Part shown: in pieces, positions 25,349 through 38,000 of the stretch
Layout: each line of letters begins with the position of its first letter
Position numbering within the stretch: position 1 is the stretch's first letter
DNA from: Dacryopinax spathularia
Lineage: Eukaryota; Basidiomycota; Dacrymycetes; Dacrymycetales; Dacrymycetaceae
Length of the DNA: 64,000 nucleotides
Direction: 5' to 3'
NCBI GenBank assembly: GCA_037974965.1
Contig: JBBPFI010000014.1
Coordinates: forward strand, 186,001 to 250,000
Program-made: the position numbers and the translations under genes
The notes under the pieces: model-generated
Told to the model about the DNA's origin: nothing
Databases searched by the model: none
What the model saw: only the letters and a program-made list of their open reading frames with translations

Positions 25349-28300
25349 ATGTCTGATGCGGAGGACGTCGACCTCATACCTCAACATACGCCGCCCAGCA
25401 GTCAGCTGAGAACGACGCCAAGCGGCATCCCAAGGCGGTCTCTCGTGCTACGGTCGCCGCTGCGCAAACTCAAGGATGTAAAAGAGACGGTCGAGGACGT
25501 ACTCGTTGCCGCAATGCAAGGCGCGAAGACTCGCGTCGCGGATGCGGCGACTGAGCTTGTTGGTATCTCCCAGGTCTGTCCCAACCGAGACACTGCCTGG
25601 ACTGCACGGAGCTAACGGACAAGCAGATTCTGGGGGAGACGTCTCGGGAATGGAGCGAGTTCGGCGCCTATGTCCGGCAACATTCCGACCTACTTCTGCA
25701 ACTATTATCCAACACCGAGGTGGTTCCAGAAGACATGCGGGAGCCGTTAGAACAGCTGGAACGGTGCGTGGCCAGTCTCGACTGACAGCGGACCAAGCTC
25801 ACTTGGCCTCCTCAAGGACCCTGCAAGCGTTGCTCCACGAAGCAAAGTGCCAAGCTCGTACAGCGGGCTCGCTGCGTACGTTGGCTAATGCGGAACGTGC
25901 AGATACATTGGAGCATATGAAGTACAACCTGGACAAGGCGCTCGATCTGTTCAACGTGAGCATGGTCCTGCATTGCTCCTTACAGCATGTGCTAAGTTAA
26001 AGCCTACCAGTTCACCTTCAATGTTCGGAATACGCTGGATGTCGCCCGTATATCGCTCTCTGTCTCAGGTTTAGAGCGACTGCTGCCTTCCATGCAGACG
26101 GAATTAGAGCGCTTGCGCGGTACGTTGGGGTCCTTTCAAACGCGACTGGCCCTGACTTCACGCCAGCCCTGCATGGTCCCCTGCCTCGGGCGGTTATGGA
26201 GCTTCCTGTTGTCCCGGGGTCCTTTTGGGTCCCCGAAAAGGCATGTATGCCCGGCACACGCAATTGGATTCTGGATGAAATCATGCAATGGATTGAAGAG
26301 CCCAACAGCGGGCCTGGGGCCAAAGTCTACTGGTTGACTGGGGTGGCTGGAAGCGGGAAGACCACTATTGCGCACACTCTCTGTCAACGAGCCCATGCCG
26401 CTGGAGATCTTCTTGCCTCCTTCTTCTTTGATCGCCGCACGGAGGCCCGCAGTCATGCATCGGCCTTTGTGCTCTCCATTACCCGCGCCCTGGCTCTCAT
26501 GGATAATTCCCACGCGATGAAGATCAACTCTGTCCTTCAGGCTGACGGCGAGTTGCTTTCATCTTCCGCCAATCGTCAGTTCGAGAATCTCGTGGTAGCC
26601 CCGCTTGCCTTACAGCCTGCCTACGCCACAGCGAAGGTTATTGTGGTCGACGCACTGGACGAGTGCGAACTCGGAGCTGCAACGCTCCTATCACTCCTCA
26701 CCGAGGGTGCGCTCCGCCTTCCAGGGTGGTTGCGCATCGTCGTCACCTCCCGATCATCGCTGTTTCTCGCAGCCACGGAGATCAACCGCGACGCCGTGAC
26801 TCACAGGATACTGGACCTTTCCACGCAATTCAATGACGATGACATGGAGCTTTATATTACTCAACAGCTCACTGCGATGCAGCGACGACACCCATCCACG
26901 TGTCAATGGATTGATGTGGACATGGCCGCCCAAATTCTGCGCTCTCGAAGCGGTAATCTGGTTTTATGGGCATCCTTGGTTATCAACTTCCTCAACCGCT
27001 CCGTCAATCCACCGGCCTATATCCGCAAGCTGGAGCACGGGGAGCAACCACTATCCGTGGAGGAAAAAATGCACGATGCCTATGCATCAGTTTTATCCGC
27101 CTGTCCTTGGGATGATCCATACTTTGTGGACGGTTATCAGCTGTACGTGGGGTTTCTAGCCGCTGGCCGAGACTTCATGTCGGTGACTGCCATGCGAGCT
27201 CTCTCCACCCGACCGGATCTCGATCCCCGAAGTATATTTGCCCATTTAGGATCCCTTTTTCGGCATTGTGACGCGGGGGAGGCGACGATTATCCCTTTAT
27301 CTCTTTTCCGTTTCTGGGAAAGCGCCTGCCCATGGTATTCGGGCAGCGCACGCACCGCCGATAGCTCAAATGACGTGGAACTGCTAACCGATAGGGAAGA
27401 TGTCCTCCCGATCAAGGCCATTCATTCCAGCTTTCTGGATTACGTGCGCTGCAATGCACCGGCACCTTTCCGCATCAATGTGCCCAAAGCTCACGAAGCA
27501 CTTGTCACCGGGGCACTCACTCTAATGACCAAAGAACTGCGGGTGGATACCACAGAAAACCCCTCGGTTGCGCGAGCTGGAGAGGACAGATGGCTTCCGT
27601 CGCAAATCGATCCACCTATGTCCTTGGAGACTGCTTACAGCTTCGCCGATCGGATGTGGCTGGAAGAGGACTATTTGAAGAATCACTGCAAGAAGTATAC
27701 TCCTGGCTTGCGACAAGGTTTGCAGTATGCCTTGGAGCACTGGGTTGCACATCTAGTGCAACTGGACCCTCCACCCTTTGACGTTATAACGCTGTTGCAG
27801 TCGTTCCTTGCCACCGGAACGTTCATCCGTTGGGCAGCAGCAAGATACACATCATATTGTCTGTGTCGTATTTGCTCGTCTGGGGCTTGGAGGACGAACC
27901 GTCCTACAATATGCGAGCTACTGTCGTGGCTTGAGGTACGTCAAGGGCAAACCACCTAGTTCTGCTGTATTAACATCCGCTTCCTTCAGCTGCACAAACA
28001 CAGAATCAGCCAGCTGTACTCGGTTCTCCTTACCCAAGACACCGTGTACCAAATGGAAAAGCTGTCAAGATGCATACGTGACGGTTGGGAGCGACCACCG
28101 TACCGAATTTGCGACGACATTTTTCTATCGGATGGAGCCCTCCAGCTTTCCATAACTCTCATAAAGACAGGAGTTCCAATGTCACAATTTCTGCAAGCCA
28201 GGGTACGCCAAACGCATGGGCTCAATTTAGCCTACATTGGCGACTGGAGTCGCAGACATATGGAAAGACGCCTCCTGGACGAAGCCATTCTGATATTTCG

Positions 28301-29813
28301 AAGTCTCTATACCCAATCCCCTACGGTCTACGCCATTCACCTGTCCAACTGCTTGTGGGATCTGTGCTTTCTTCTGAACAGCATGAGAGTGCCTGAGGCT
28401 GTTGCAGCTGCGGAGGAAGCAGTGGAGCTCCGCACTCACATATCGGTTTCCCAACTGTCTCAGGCGCCTACTAAATCCCACCTACACTGCGTAGATTTTC
28501 TGGTCCACAAGAACCTTGCGCCGCTTGATGCGGCTCAATGGGTGGCAGCTCAGTGGCAGTCCTTGCGGGAATCGACTGCATGCAACCACTATTTTACCCA
28601 ATGCCTGAATGCTCACTTGGCAGCTCTCAAAGCAGCGGTGTTCGAACGAAGCTCGGCTGTAGTTCAACACTCCACAGCTATGGTTATAGCCCTCTCCCGC
28701 TCGCCCCATTTCCCACTGGGAACTGGCATAGAAGACCTACAAACCGAAAGTCTTAGGTTATTTGCTGCTGGCTACTCTAGGGAAGCAGCTGATCTACTGC
28801 AAGCTTGTTCTGAAAGAGGCATGAGAGCAGCGCGTTTCGGAGGCACTTTTGTGGGCAGTAACCGGGGCGAACTGCATGTGGATGTGATACGGGCCATTCA
28901 AGCGAGAGGGTCTGGTATTGCAGTTGATGGCCCCGAGGGGTCGGGCAAACTAGGACTTGGCGAACTTTTGGATCTAGCAGCCAACCTCTTACCATCCTGC
29001 ACTCCTGGCACCCATGAGCCAGTCTTGATGAGAGTCCTGTCATATGCTGAGTGGAATGAGGCGTTATGCGAGCTCACCGCTGAGTCGGCCGCCGCTTGTC
29101 TCGCCAAGGAAGAAGCAAGACTCGGAGTGGATACAACAAGGTTTCTCCACCATATCGGAGCCTCCTGGAAGGCAGGTCGACGGGACCATGCAATCAGGTG
29201 CTTATTTCAGCTGTGGAGCCACGGATTTGGAAAGCTTGCGCATAAGATTCTGAAGGCAGACTACTGCTTCTGCTTGCCGCAGCTCTATGGCCTCGCTCAG
29301 CTCATCTTCTCTGACTTATGGGAGGGTTGCCCGACTAACGCTTTATCGAGCTACGCCGAACGCTCTCTTCCTATCTTAAGCTGGATGATCTGTGAATTTT
29401 ATCGGTATGAAGAATGGCGGTGTGAAGCAGGAGAACATGACTCTACTAGTGATGTGGCTCGTCTCATGCTTTGGAAGGCGAAAGCGCTCCTCTTGCTGGA
29501 TCACCGGGAGGAGGCACTAGACATATCGAAGCAGGCACTGTCAATCCAGCAGAAGCGTCTCATGGCCTGTCCGCGCTCAACCATCTTGAGGGACTCTGTC
29601 CGGTCGATGGAGGATATCATTGGGCAATGCACGCCGGGCGCTACACTTGAGATGGTTTTATCAAAAATTCCTGCTGAAATCGCCGTGGTACATTCGCAAG
29701 ACGTCACGGGCACCTACCGCAGCCATGCCCAAGTCATGGTGTTGTGGCTCATCGAATTGTTCTTTTCCTTTTTTGAGCTTATCATCGGGCCGTTTTCCCT
29801 TCATTACATCTGA
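25349..29813 (+). CDS. NLR-type NACHT NTPase with TPR-like C-terminus and hydrophobic tail, paralog C
   Basis: Six exons (25349-25573, 25627-25763, 25817-25955, 26011-26119, 26167-27935, 27990-29813) give 1400 residues; intron phases as in A and B. Helical N-terminus: RVADAATELVGISQ, REWSEFGAYVRQHSDLLLQL, TLQALLHEAKCQ, TLDVARISLSVSGLERLLPS. NACHT: Walker A GVAGSGKT (262-269), Walker B VIVVDALDEC, VVTSRS. The C-terminal exon has TPR-like helices (DEAILIFRSLYTQSP, PEAVAAAEEAVELR) and ends LWLIE-(11)-PFSLHYI, matching B at identical spacing. Exon 5 carries the relaxed linker GSFWVPEKACMPGTR before the NTPase. Role as in paralog B, inferred. ATG 25349 was preferred because it makes exon 1 exactly 225 nt as in B. 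Sequence divergence between paralogs is high outside the NTPase core, as expected for receptors under diversifying pressure. Confidence 0.92.
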
Positions 29814-30423
29814 GGTGGTGGGGTGAGGGTCGCATATGTATTAAGCAGGTTCTGGCATGTTGTAGTCCCGTAGGTAGGCTTTTCTATGTATGAGGTTCTG
29901 CGGGGTGGCGTATGTTTTGAGGTGAAAAAGGATGAGGCTGACCCCGCGTGACCGGGTTGAAATGCTTATGGCTTAGGAAGCCATCGTATAACTCCCCTCT
30001 ATGAGGCAGATGTATGAACGAATAACATTCTTACACTCCACTCGAAGCATTACAACGACAAACTAAACTACTGTGCTATATGTTCTGGTTCATCCTCCCC
30101 TTCTCCCCGAGTCTATAACACGATAATGTCGGAACTCAGAAGAATGAGAAGGGAATCATGGTGCTGATGGTGTGCGTGTGCGGATATGTGCGAATCTACA
30201 AGTTGTGGTTGGTTTGATTGGGTTGGTGGTATCTGATGATTGTTGGATGCGTGTGCGTGCGTGTGTTGTCGTTAGGTGTTCGCAGTCGGCAAGCGAGCGT
30301 GCGGTGATGTGGTCATCTAAGGAAACCAGTCGGGTATACTTGCAGAGGACAAAGTTCCTTCGAGGGCTGGTCTTCACGAAGTCGGGGATGACGCGGTCAT
30401 GGAAGGATGCTGAGCGGCAGGGA
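29814..30423. other. Convergent 3' region between NLR-C and gene G
   Basis: 610 bp between the stop codons of two convergent genes. A GT-rich run (30170-30290, many TGTGTG/GCGTGTG steps) is present. An open frame on the plus strand across 30172-30714 is antisense to the end of gene G and is not protein-like. No gene supported. Confidence 0.4.
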
Positions 30424-33400
30424 TCACATATACGCCAACTCGCTCCCCGCCCTAGCAAACGGGTGCACGCCTGCCCCGCTCAGTCCGCTGGGTACGCTCG
30501 TGTCTCTTTCTTCCTCTCCCATACCGCTCGTATATACCTCTGCGTCATCGTCCAGGTCAAAGTCTTCGAAATACGACTTCTGCTCGCCACTCTCAGCCGC
30601 ACGGCTACGGGTTATGGAACGCTCGAGTGGCGCGCTGGCCGGTTGAAGTCCTTTCCCTGTTCTGGGTGCAGAGAAGCGAGAACGATCGTCGTATACGGTT
30701 CCGGAGAGGTTTGACGTGTCGTCAAGCATGATCCAAGCCGGTAAATCACTCAGATCCAAGCTCAACCCCGGTGTGAGCAGCGCCTCGTCCCTCTCATCCC
30801 CTTCTTTCCCTTCCTCGGCGGAACGAGAGGAGCGTGAGGAGGTCGTCAGTTCCGCCATCGAGGAAGAAGTAGAAGTGGAGGAATCAGAGTCGGAAGAGAA
30901 CCGTTTGCTCCCTGGTGGAAGGGGGAAACGGGCGAGCAGGTCGGAAAGGTGGTCTTTCTCTTCCTCCGCAGACGTTGTCTGTAGGACGCTACTGGTGTAG
31001 TCGGAAGAGACGGGCGGGGGCGGTAAGCTACTGCCGCTAGGCACGTAGGCGGGAGAAGTAGAGACCGATTCCCGCCTCGCAAAAGCCGGCAACGGAGGCA
31101 CAGGAGGCACAGGAGGCACCACACCACCAGAATCCAGAACAGGAACAGGAACAGGCAAAGCAGGCAAAGGACCCACGGGCGGCGCCTTAGCCGGTGGTGC
31201 CAAGCCGCCCAACCCCGCCGCCGACCCCGATAACCCGAAGTCTGACCTTCCTCTCCTCAAGCTCAAGCTTCGGGGGAGTGTAAGAGTCCTTGACCGTACT
31301 GGCTGAGTGGGCGGGATTGGGGTGGGGCCGGCGAGTGTTGGAGTGGGCGCACGGCTGGATGCTGTGGAGCTTGTGGAGGTGGTGGAGTGGAGAGGAGGCG
31401 AGAGGTTGTTGCTCGTCGAAGGGCGGAGGGAGAAGTCCGGCGGGACGAGCGAAGGCAACCTGTGCGCCGCTCCTGAGCGGGCCTTTGGAGTTTGGTCCGT
31501 TCCTCCCATTATGCCGGCGGCACGCGCTGACCGGGAGGGGGAGCCTATTGCCGAGGTGGTGGACCGTGCTCGGATTGGGGAGCCCATTCCATATGCCACC
31601 ACGACTGGAGAAGAAGTCCGCAAGGAACCAACCAGCCCTGGTCGAGTGGTTGCAAGAGAAGCCTGTGTCAAAGTTCGTGTCGAATCACTCGCCCCCAGCC
31701 CACCAAGCTCGAGCGGGACAGTCCAGTCTCTCCTACCTCTTGGTCAACCCCAGCTTCCAGAAAAAAGAAAGACAAGGAGAGGAACTCACTGTCCCGCCAT
31801 AAAAGGCTTCCCACCTTCCTCTCCCCTGCGCGAAGCGTGCGAGTGCGCCTGTCGGTAGGGAAATCCACTCCCCTCCCCCGGCGTCGGCGGTGTATAGGAG
31901 GACGAAGAGGCAGAAGCGGCAGAAGTGCTCCTCGGACTTGGGAGGTCGAACGATAGTGCCGGTGTCGTACTTCTCGACCCGCCGCTCCCGCTCCCTGTAC
32001 TGCCCACGCTGCCTAAGGTGCCCAGGCTGTCGGCCATGCTTTTTGCGGCTGAGAGACGTTTCTCCTGCTCCTTGGGCCTAGGTGGGTGAGGAGGGGGGAA
32101 ATCGATCCCCAGCCCCACAGCCCGGGCGTACGGATGCGCCGCTTCCTGCTCTCTTTCTTCTTGATGCCGGTCGTCCGCGTCGTCCTGCGAGTAAGCCGAA
32201 GCCGACGAGGAAGACCGGCTAGACCGAGTGCGGAAAGAAGATGTGCTCCTTCTGCCTCTCTCTTCCCCCGCATCGGCATACGCGAGGTCCGAGCTCGCTC
32301 TGCAGCAAAGTGTGAGCTCATGTAGGTGCGCAATTGGGGAGAGGGCGCACCTGGAAGCCTGGTCCCAGCTCGGCCTGCGGTCTATAGCAGCTAGCTCGTT
32401 CCACGCCGACTCAGCACTCGACCGCGGACTCATTCTTCTCTTCTCGTTCCCCTTCTCTTTCTTCTGCTTGCTTGGCTGGTGCTGGGAGCTCTCCTTCGCT
32501 CCGCCCGTCTTGGTCCTCCTCCTAACCCCTAGAAAGCGCTGCGAAACGCTCGACACCGTACTCAGAAACGAACCTCCGGACGAAACCGAAGCACCCGAAG
32601 CAGACGACGCAGACGACGCAGAAGTGCGAGTAGAGGCGTGCGACGAAGCGCGCGATGCGGGCCGCGGTGCTACCGAAGGGTGAGGGTCGGGATTCGCCCG
32701 AATCGGGGTGGGGATTGGAGATGGCAGTGAGTCGGATGGTTGGGTGGGTGGGGAGGGCGGTTGGATTATTATTACTGAGCAGCTGGTGGTGGGAGGTCGA
32801 TGGCGAAGAGAGAAAGGCCAAGGGTGGGAAGTGATAAGCGTGGCGAGGGGTCGATGGGGATTGGGCAGTAGTGAGATGGTGAGCCGGCGTAGTATGTAGA
32901 GCGTGGGGGGAAGTTGATGGCGGGTTGGGTGGTGGATGGCGTGTCCGTGGGAGAAATGAACGTCCGACCGGAAAGGCACCGCCGGCAAGATGCACAGGAA
33001 CAGCACGCCAACAGAACAGTACACGCCCACCAACAGAAGGCACAGCAGTCGCAGAATATGGAATCAGAACAGAACAAGACCGAAGACAAGCGTTAGCTCG
33101 CGTATACCATTTCAGGAAAGAAGAAAGAGACGTACGGCGACCCCGGCCCTTTCTCCCTCCCAAGCACAGGGGAAAAGGCGCCTCTCTCTCCTTGTCCTCC
33201 TCCTCTGCCTCTGCCTCTAGCTCTAGCTCTAGTAGCCTCTGGCCCGCTCCCTACGGCGTCGGAGTCGAGCGACGGTGGATATGCGTATGCCTCTATGGGC
33301 GAGAGAGTAGGGGAAAGCTTCTTGTTCCTCCAGAACCTCAGGTTCGCTGCTGTCCTCGAACTTGGCAGGCTTGCGCTGCCGGGCGCGCTCGAGCTGCTGA

Positions 33401-33668
33401 TGGGGGAATGAGCAGAGAGGGGCGGAGAAGGTAGGTAGGCGGCAGTTGGGTCGGTTGGGGGGCGAGGGGCTGAGAAGGGCAGGGAGGGGAGAGGTGGAAG
33501 GGAGGGGAGCGTGAATGCGCTCTTGGATGTTCGGAGGCGGGAGTGGGTGGGCCGGGTTGTGTGCTGTGTGGGGAGTGGAGTATGTGTGTGGGAGAGAGAG
33601 GGAGTATGTGGTGTTGTTGGTGATGGAGAGAGAGACGGGGAGAGTGAGAAGGTAGGCGAGGTGAGCAT
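30424..33668 (-). CDS. Ser/Pro-rich disordered protein of unknown function (gene G)
   Basis: Three exons on the minus strand (33668-33136, 32782-31790, about 31738-30424) join in frame to about 946 residues. Intron 1 is 353 nt (donor GTACGT) and from its likely branch site GCTAACG to the acceptor CACCAG contains no other AG, which supports the junction. Intron 2 has donor GTGAGT; the acceptor is either CAAG or GTAG six bases later, both in frame. No domain is recognised. The N-terminus begins MLTSPTFSLSPSLSPS; the rest is Ser, Pro, Thr and Arg runs. More conserved-looking patches are SAWNELAAIDRRPSWDQA and LDLSDLPAWIMLDD near the middle and end, and the acidic YFEDFDLDDDAEV. Fragments of exon 1, intron 1 and exon 2 are duplicated at 40.1 and 51.9 kb. 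Likely a real gene because both introns restore one long frame; function unknown. Confidence 0.7.
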
Positions 33669-35099
33669 GTGCGCTGCTGCTGCGGGTGGGTCGGTGGGTG
33701 ATGGGTGGAGGGTGATGATGCTGCTATGGGCGGAGAACGACGAGTGCGGGCCGAAATGCAGAGTGTGATGTTGCCCAACTCGCTAACGACGAAGCTGAAG
33801 CTGAAGACGACGATGAGAGCCTTTGCTCGGGAAGGGTTACGCGCAGTAAGTAGGGACGAAGGGAAAGAGAGGGAGAGCGCGGTCGTCTCCCCTCTGCTGG
33901 ACGACCGATCCGAGTGTCGTATAAAGCGTTCTGTTGGTCGATGCTCTTCCTCTTCTTGAGGGTCGACCCACTTCTGCTGAGGTTGTTGTTGATCGGAATG
34001 CTGTTCGCGAGCGAGCGACCTTTCCCCGCGCCCCCGCGCTGGACGTGTCTCTCCCTGTCTCAGGCGAAAGGACAATGTACAACCGCACCCTGCACAACGG
34101 TCAAAGGTCAAAGGTCAAAGACCCGGCTGTGCACCATTGAGCGTCAGGACAACAGCCATCTGACGCAAACCAGCGCGACATACCTTTTTTGCGCAAAATG
34201 AAGAACCCCCTTCCTTTCTCTTCGGCAGACGATTGTCGTTCCGCTCGTTGGGTCGGATGACGCGCCCTTTCTCACAACAACAACTCCCTCATCCTTCCCT
34301 TCCTTCTTTCCCTTCCCCTTCCCTAACGCCCTTCCGCCCACCCGGAGCAAAACACCCACCTTTTTTCGACCCCATCCCCAGAAGTCCCTCGTCGTCCAGC
34401 GGAAGCAAGAACCCTCCTGCTCTGCTGGTTACGCGTCGTCAAGGCATCTGACAGCCGAGTCGGGTTGGGTGTTTTTGCTGGGTCAGGGATCAGAGATTGG
34501 ATCGGCGCGGATCAGATGGAGGGAGGGGGACCCTGATGGGCTGGATTGGAATGTTCCTGGGAAGGGGATAGCCAGTGGGGAGGAATGTGGAGAGAGACAT
34601 AGGGACGAAAGACAATACTTACTGTATGTACATACAGTGGAGGCGGGTTGGCCACTGATTGAATTGTCCCGCTCGAGCTTTTGTTTTCATACATACATGT
34701 CGATACTACTCTTGCAAGCTGGAGCTTGCGACGAGGAGGGAAATGAGCGGTGGATCCGAGCGACTCTGTCTGTTTTTTCCCGGTCAACTCTTTACCCGCC
34801 CATCGGATGGAGTGCCCTGTTTCTGCGCTCTAATCCTCCCGCTTTGCAAGCAGAGCTCTATCACAACCACACCAAACTACGTGCATGAAAGGAGAGAGAC
34901 ACAGCCAAGAGCGAGCCGAAACCTAAGTCCGATCAAGAGGCTACCTTATCGCCGACACGCACCAGACTCTCCGCCTACATCTACTTACTGACCATGCAGC
35001 ATGTAACGCTCCGTGGGCCTTCCAACGCACACTCGACCAAGCTTGGGGGAGGTCGCCAGGGAGGATTATGTCCTGGACGCATTCTTCTATCCCGCACAG
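33669..35099. other. Intergenic, gene G 5' flank
   Basis: No coding region supported. Two small structures stand out: three consecutive GGTCAAA units (34099-34119) and a perfect 18-bp palindrome ACTGTATGTACATACAGT (34621-34638). The segment 33770-34360 is C/T-rich on the minus strand, consistent with gene G's 5' UTR and promoter. Confidence 0.4.
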
Positions 35100-38000
35100 C
35101 TCAGCTTGCTCCCTTCGGCGATTAGTCACTTATGATCGCTAACGCCGAATGGCTACCACCGTGCTCTCGAGTGTGCAACTGGCAAGATCTGCACTCACCT
35201 CATATCGCTAACCAATCCTTTCGCTCGTCCAATCCAAAAAATGTCGTGCTGTACGCAGGACGTCAGACTCACAGCCGGGTAACTTGGGGCGTTCGGCGAT
35301 TAGCAGGCCCTGAGGACGGTTAAGGCCGATTCACTGGTTTTGGGCTTTGGAGTTCGCAACTCCCATCCAGCCTACACAGCTCATATGGTCAGACCGTGAT
35401 TCATTGCTGAGTATAGCCAGAATACCGTACTCTCTGGAGGACTGAAAACCCCCTACATACCGCTGAAACGGTTCGGTCGGCCATTAGCGTACCCTGTTTG
35501 CCGTTAAGGCCGACTGGCTACTTCAGTGCTTCTGTCTAGTCAAAGGATGCACGATCTCGGCTCTGGTGTCGTCCAAAATCGTTTGGAATGATCCTGGTAG
35601 AGACTGCCCGGTCTTTGGGTCGTGGAGACTAAGATAGAGCTACGCAGCAGGTCTTGCTAAATTGCAAACTCCGACGGGTGCGGAAGGACGCTTCAACCAC
35701 TCCCATCTCATGCCAACCTTGTTTTGTACGAAAGAAGAAATTCGTCGTGAGTTGTCACGTGTTTTCTCTGCTCGCGGAGGCTTCTTTAGGACAGAAGTAG
35801 CGCTTATCTCAGGCATTTTCATTTTGTCCGCTCAGAAGTCTCTTATCGCCGACATCGGCCATACGTGTTCTGTGTCTTTTCTGGTGTCATCTCTGCCTCT
35901 GCTGCAGGGGAGTGACGGTGGTTATACCAAGCGAGCACCACAACCGCTCTCAAGCTGGACGCCGAAGGGGAAAAAAGGATGTGGTAACGCGCCACCAAAC
36001 ATCGAGCACTGTCCCGCCCGCTGTCCCGTCCTTATCTCCGCGGAGGCAGTCTATCGCCGAAGGCTTCTTGGCCGAACCTGTTTGGCTCTCCGTCAGTTCT
36101 AACCTCGTGCAACTGTCCCGCCAGAGCACAGACCTAGATACTACCATCACTTGACGGAACACCGCTGCCGGTCCTGAGTTACGGTCATCCGGCGCCATGT
36201 GAGGTAGACTGTCGGCGATTATCCTAACTCCGAAGACCCAAAGCGGTTCATTGCCTCTGCGCAGTGCATTTGGTTGTTGGTCGTTCCGATCGAGGGGCCC
36301 CCCCACACTACCTCCCCTGGTAAAACCCTTGCGCGTGTGTCTCTCGGTGGTGTACGTTCCTGTATATTAGGCCATGACCGGCTACATCCGGGGCGCAACG
36401 CGTTATCGCCGACCTAGCACATCAGGTTTGAGAACGTCTATGGGAGTTGCAGACTAGCGATGCCTTATAGCAGGCCAAAATGGCATCCCTCAGTGCCAAA
36501 ACGAAAGTGAGGACAGGTTCGCATGCAAACATTCATAGCGCGGGACCCGGGTTGTCAGTCAAAGGTCGTTATCGCCGAACCTGTGCCCTCCTTGAGCCGT
36601 CGGTAGTGCTCCTATGTATGAGCCGCGCATAAGCCTCAGGCGCAATTCAGGCCCAATTATGCCACAGGGAAGAGCCGGGAAGTGGGAGGGTACGGCCGTA
36701 ATGTCGAGTTCCGCTAGCATCAATGTATGCGTCTGTCGGCGATTAAGTTCACCCAATATCGCCGATGCTCCATGCAGAGTAGTCGCTTGAGTCCATACGA
36801 TGTTGCTCTGAATTGTACTCCAATCCTTCCCTTCAGTACTACTGAGCGGGAAAGCAAGCCGGTGGAAATGGGGAGGACTTTGAGAGAGTCAAGCGCACTA
36901 CCCAGCATGACAGCCGAAAACGCTCTTATCGCCGAATGCCCTTTTCGCAGCGATATTCGGTTGAATACGCTCTTCTCCGGTTTCGGCCGGCTATTGGTGA
37001 GGACGAATCCAAGTTGAGCGTTTCTTCGCTGACTATGTCTGGGGCAAGCATGGTCGCTGGTCGGCACCATGTCAGGGAGGAAAATCTACTTCGTTCCTTC
37101 GGCGTTAATGGCTCCGAGTTCACAGCTCGCATGAACTGTACTCAACGCTCATCGCCAAGCGTTCTTCTCTCGGGCGATGCGCTGACGATGGACTAGTGCG
37201 GTTAACTGCGTTTCAATACCGCTGATCTATTCATGGCGGATTGCAATGAATTGGGAGGCACTCCAACGGTTGGGGTATTTAATGGAACCGCCTGAGCCCG
37301 TTCTTATCCCCGATATCGGACATAGGCGAGCCGGGCACTCCATAGAATTAGCTTCATCTCTGTTGCATCAGAATAACGCTGTTCTGATGCATATAGGACC
37401 AGTAGTACAATGGATCCGGAGGCCGGCACGTGGGAGAGTGCAAGGGAGCGTAGCGCAGCAGAACGAGTGCACGGTACCATCTTTTGTCGTGGCCTTATCT
37501 CCGCAACGAATGCCAGGGACTAGCGCCAGTCGTTCCTTCCCCGAAGCTGTTTCCCTTTCAATCAGTTTACCCTAGCTGCACAGTGGCCTATTTAGAGGAC
37601 TGGACTATCATTCTTACTTCAATGCACTCCAGTGCCCCTCCTGCTTTACGGGCATGCGGCGGAAAGTTTGATAGTCCCTCGGCGATTAGCCTCACTCATC
37701 AAGCCAAGAACATTCCATCGCCTCTGCGCAGTACATTTGCTCATACCAAACGTTCCCGCCGGGACGTTCGACCCCCTGCAGTGAAAAGATGAAGTCTGTG
37801 GCTTTCCGTGACATACCATCTTACCCAATGTCCCTTTCGCCCACCCTTCGGGAAAACAGAAAGAGATTTTCTCGGCTTTTCGGCGCAGGCCATCGGGCTT
37901 GGAACTGTCTTATCGCCGAGATCGGTCATATGTGTCCTGCGTATTCTCCGAAGTCAAGTCGCTGCTGTACTGGCAGGAGGCCAGTATTAAGCCAATTAGC

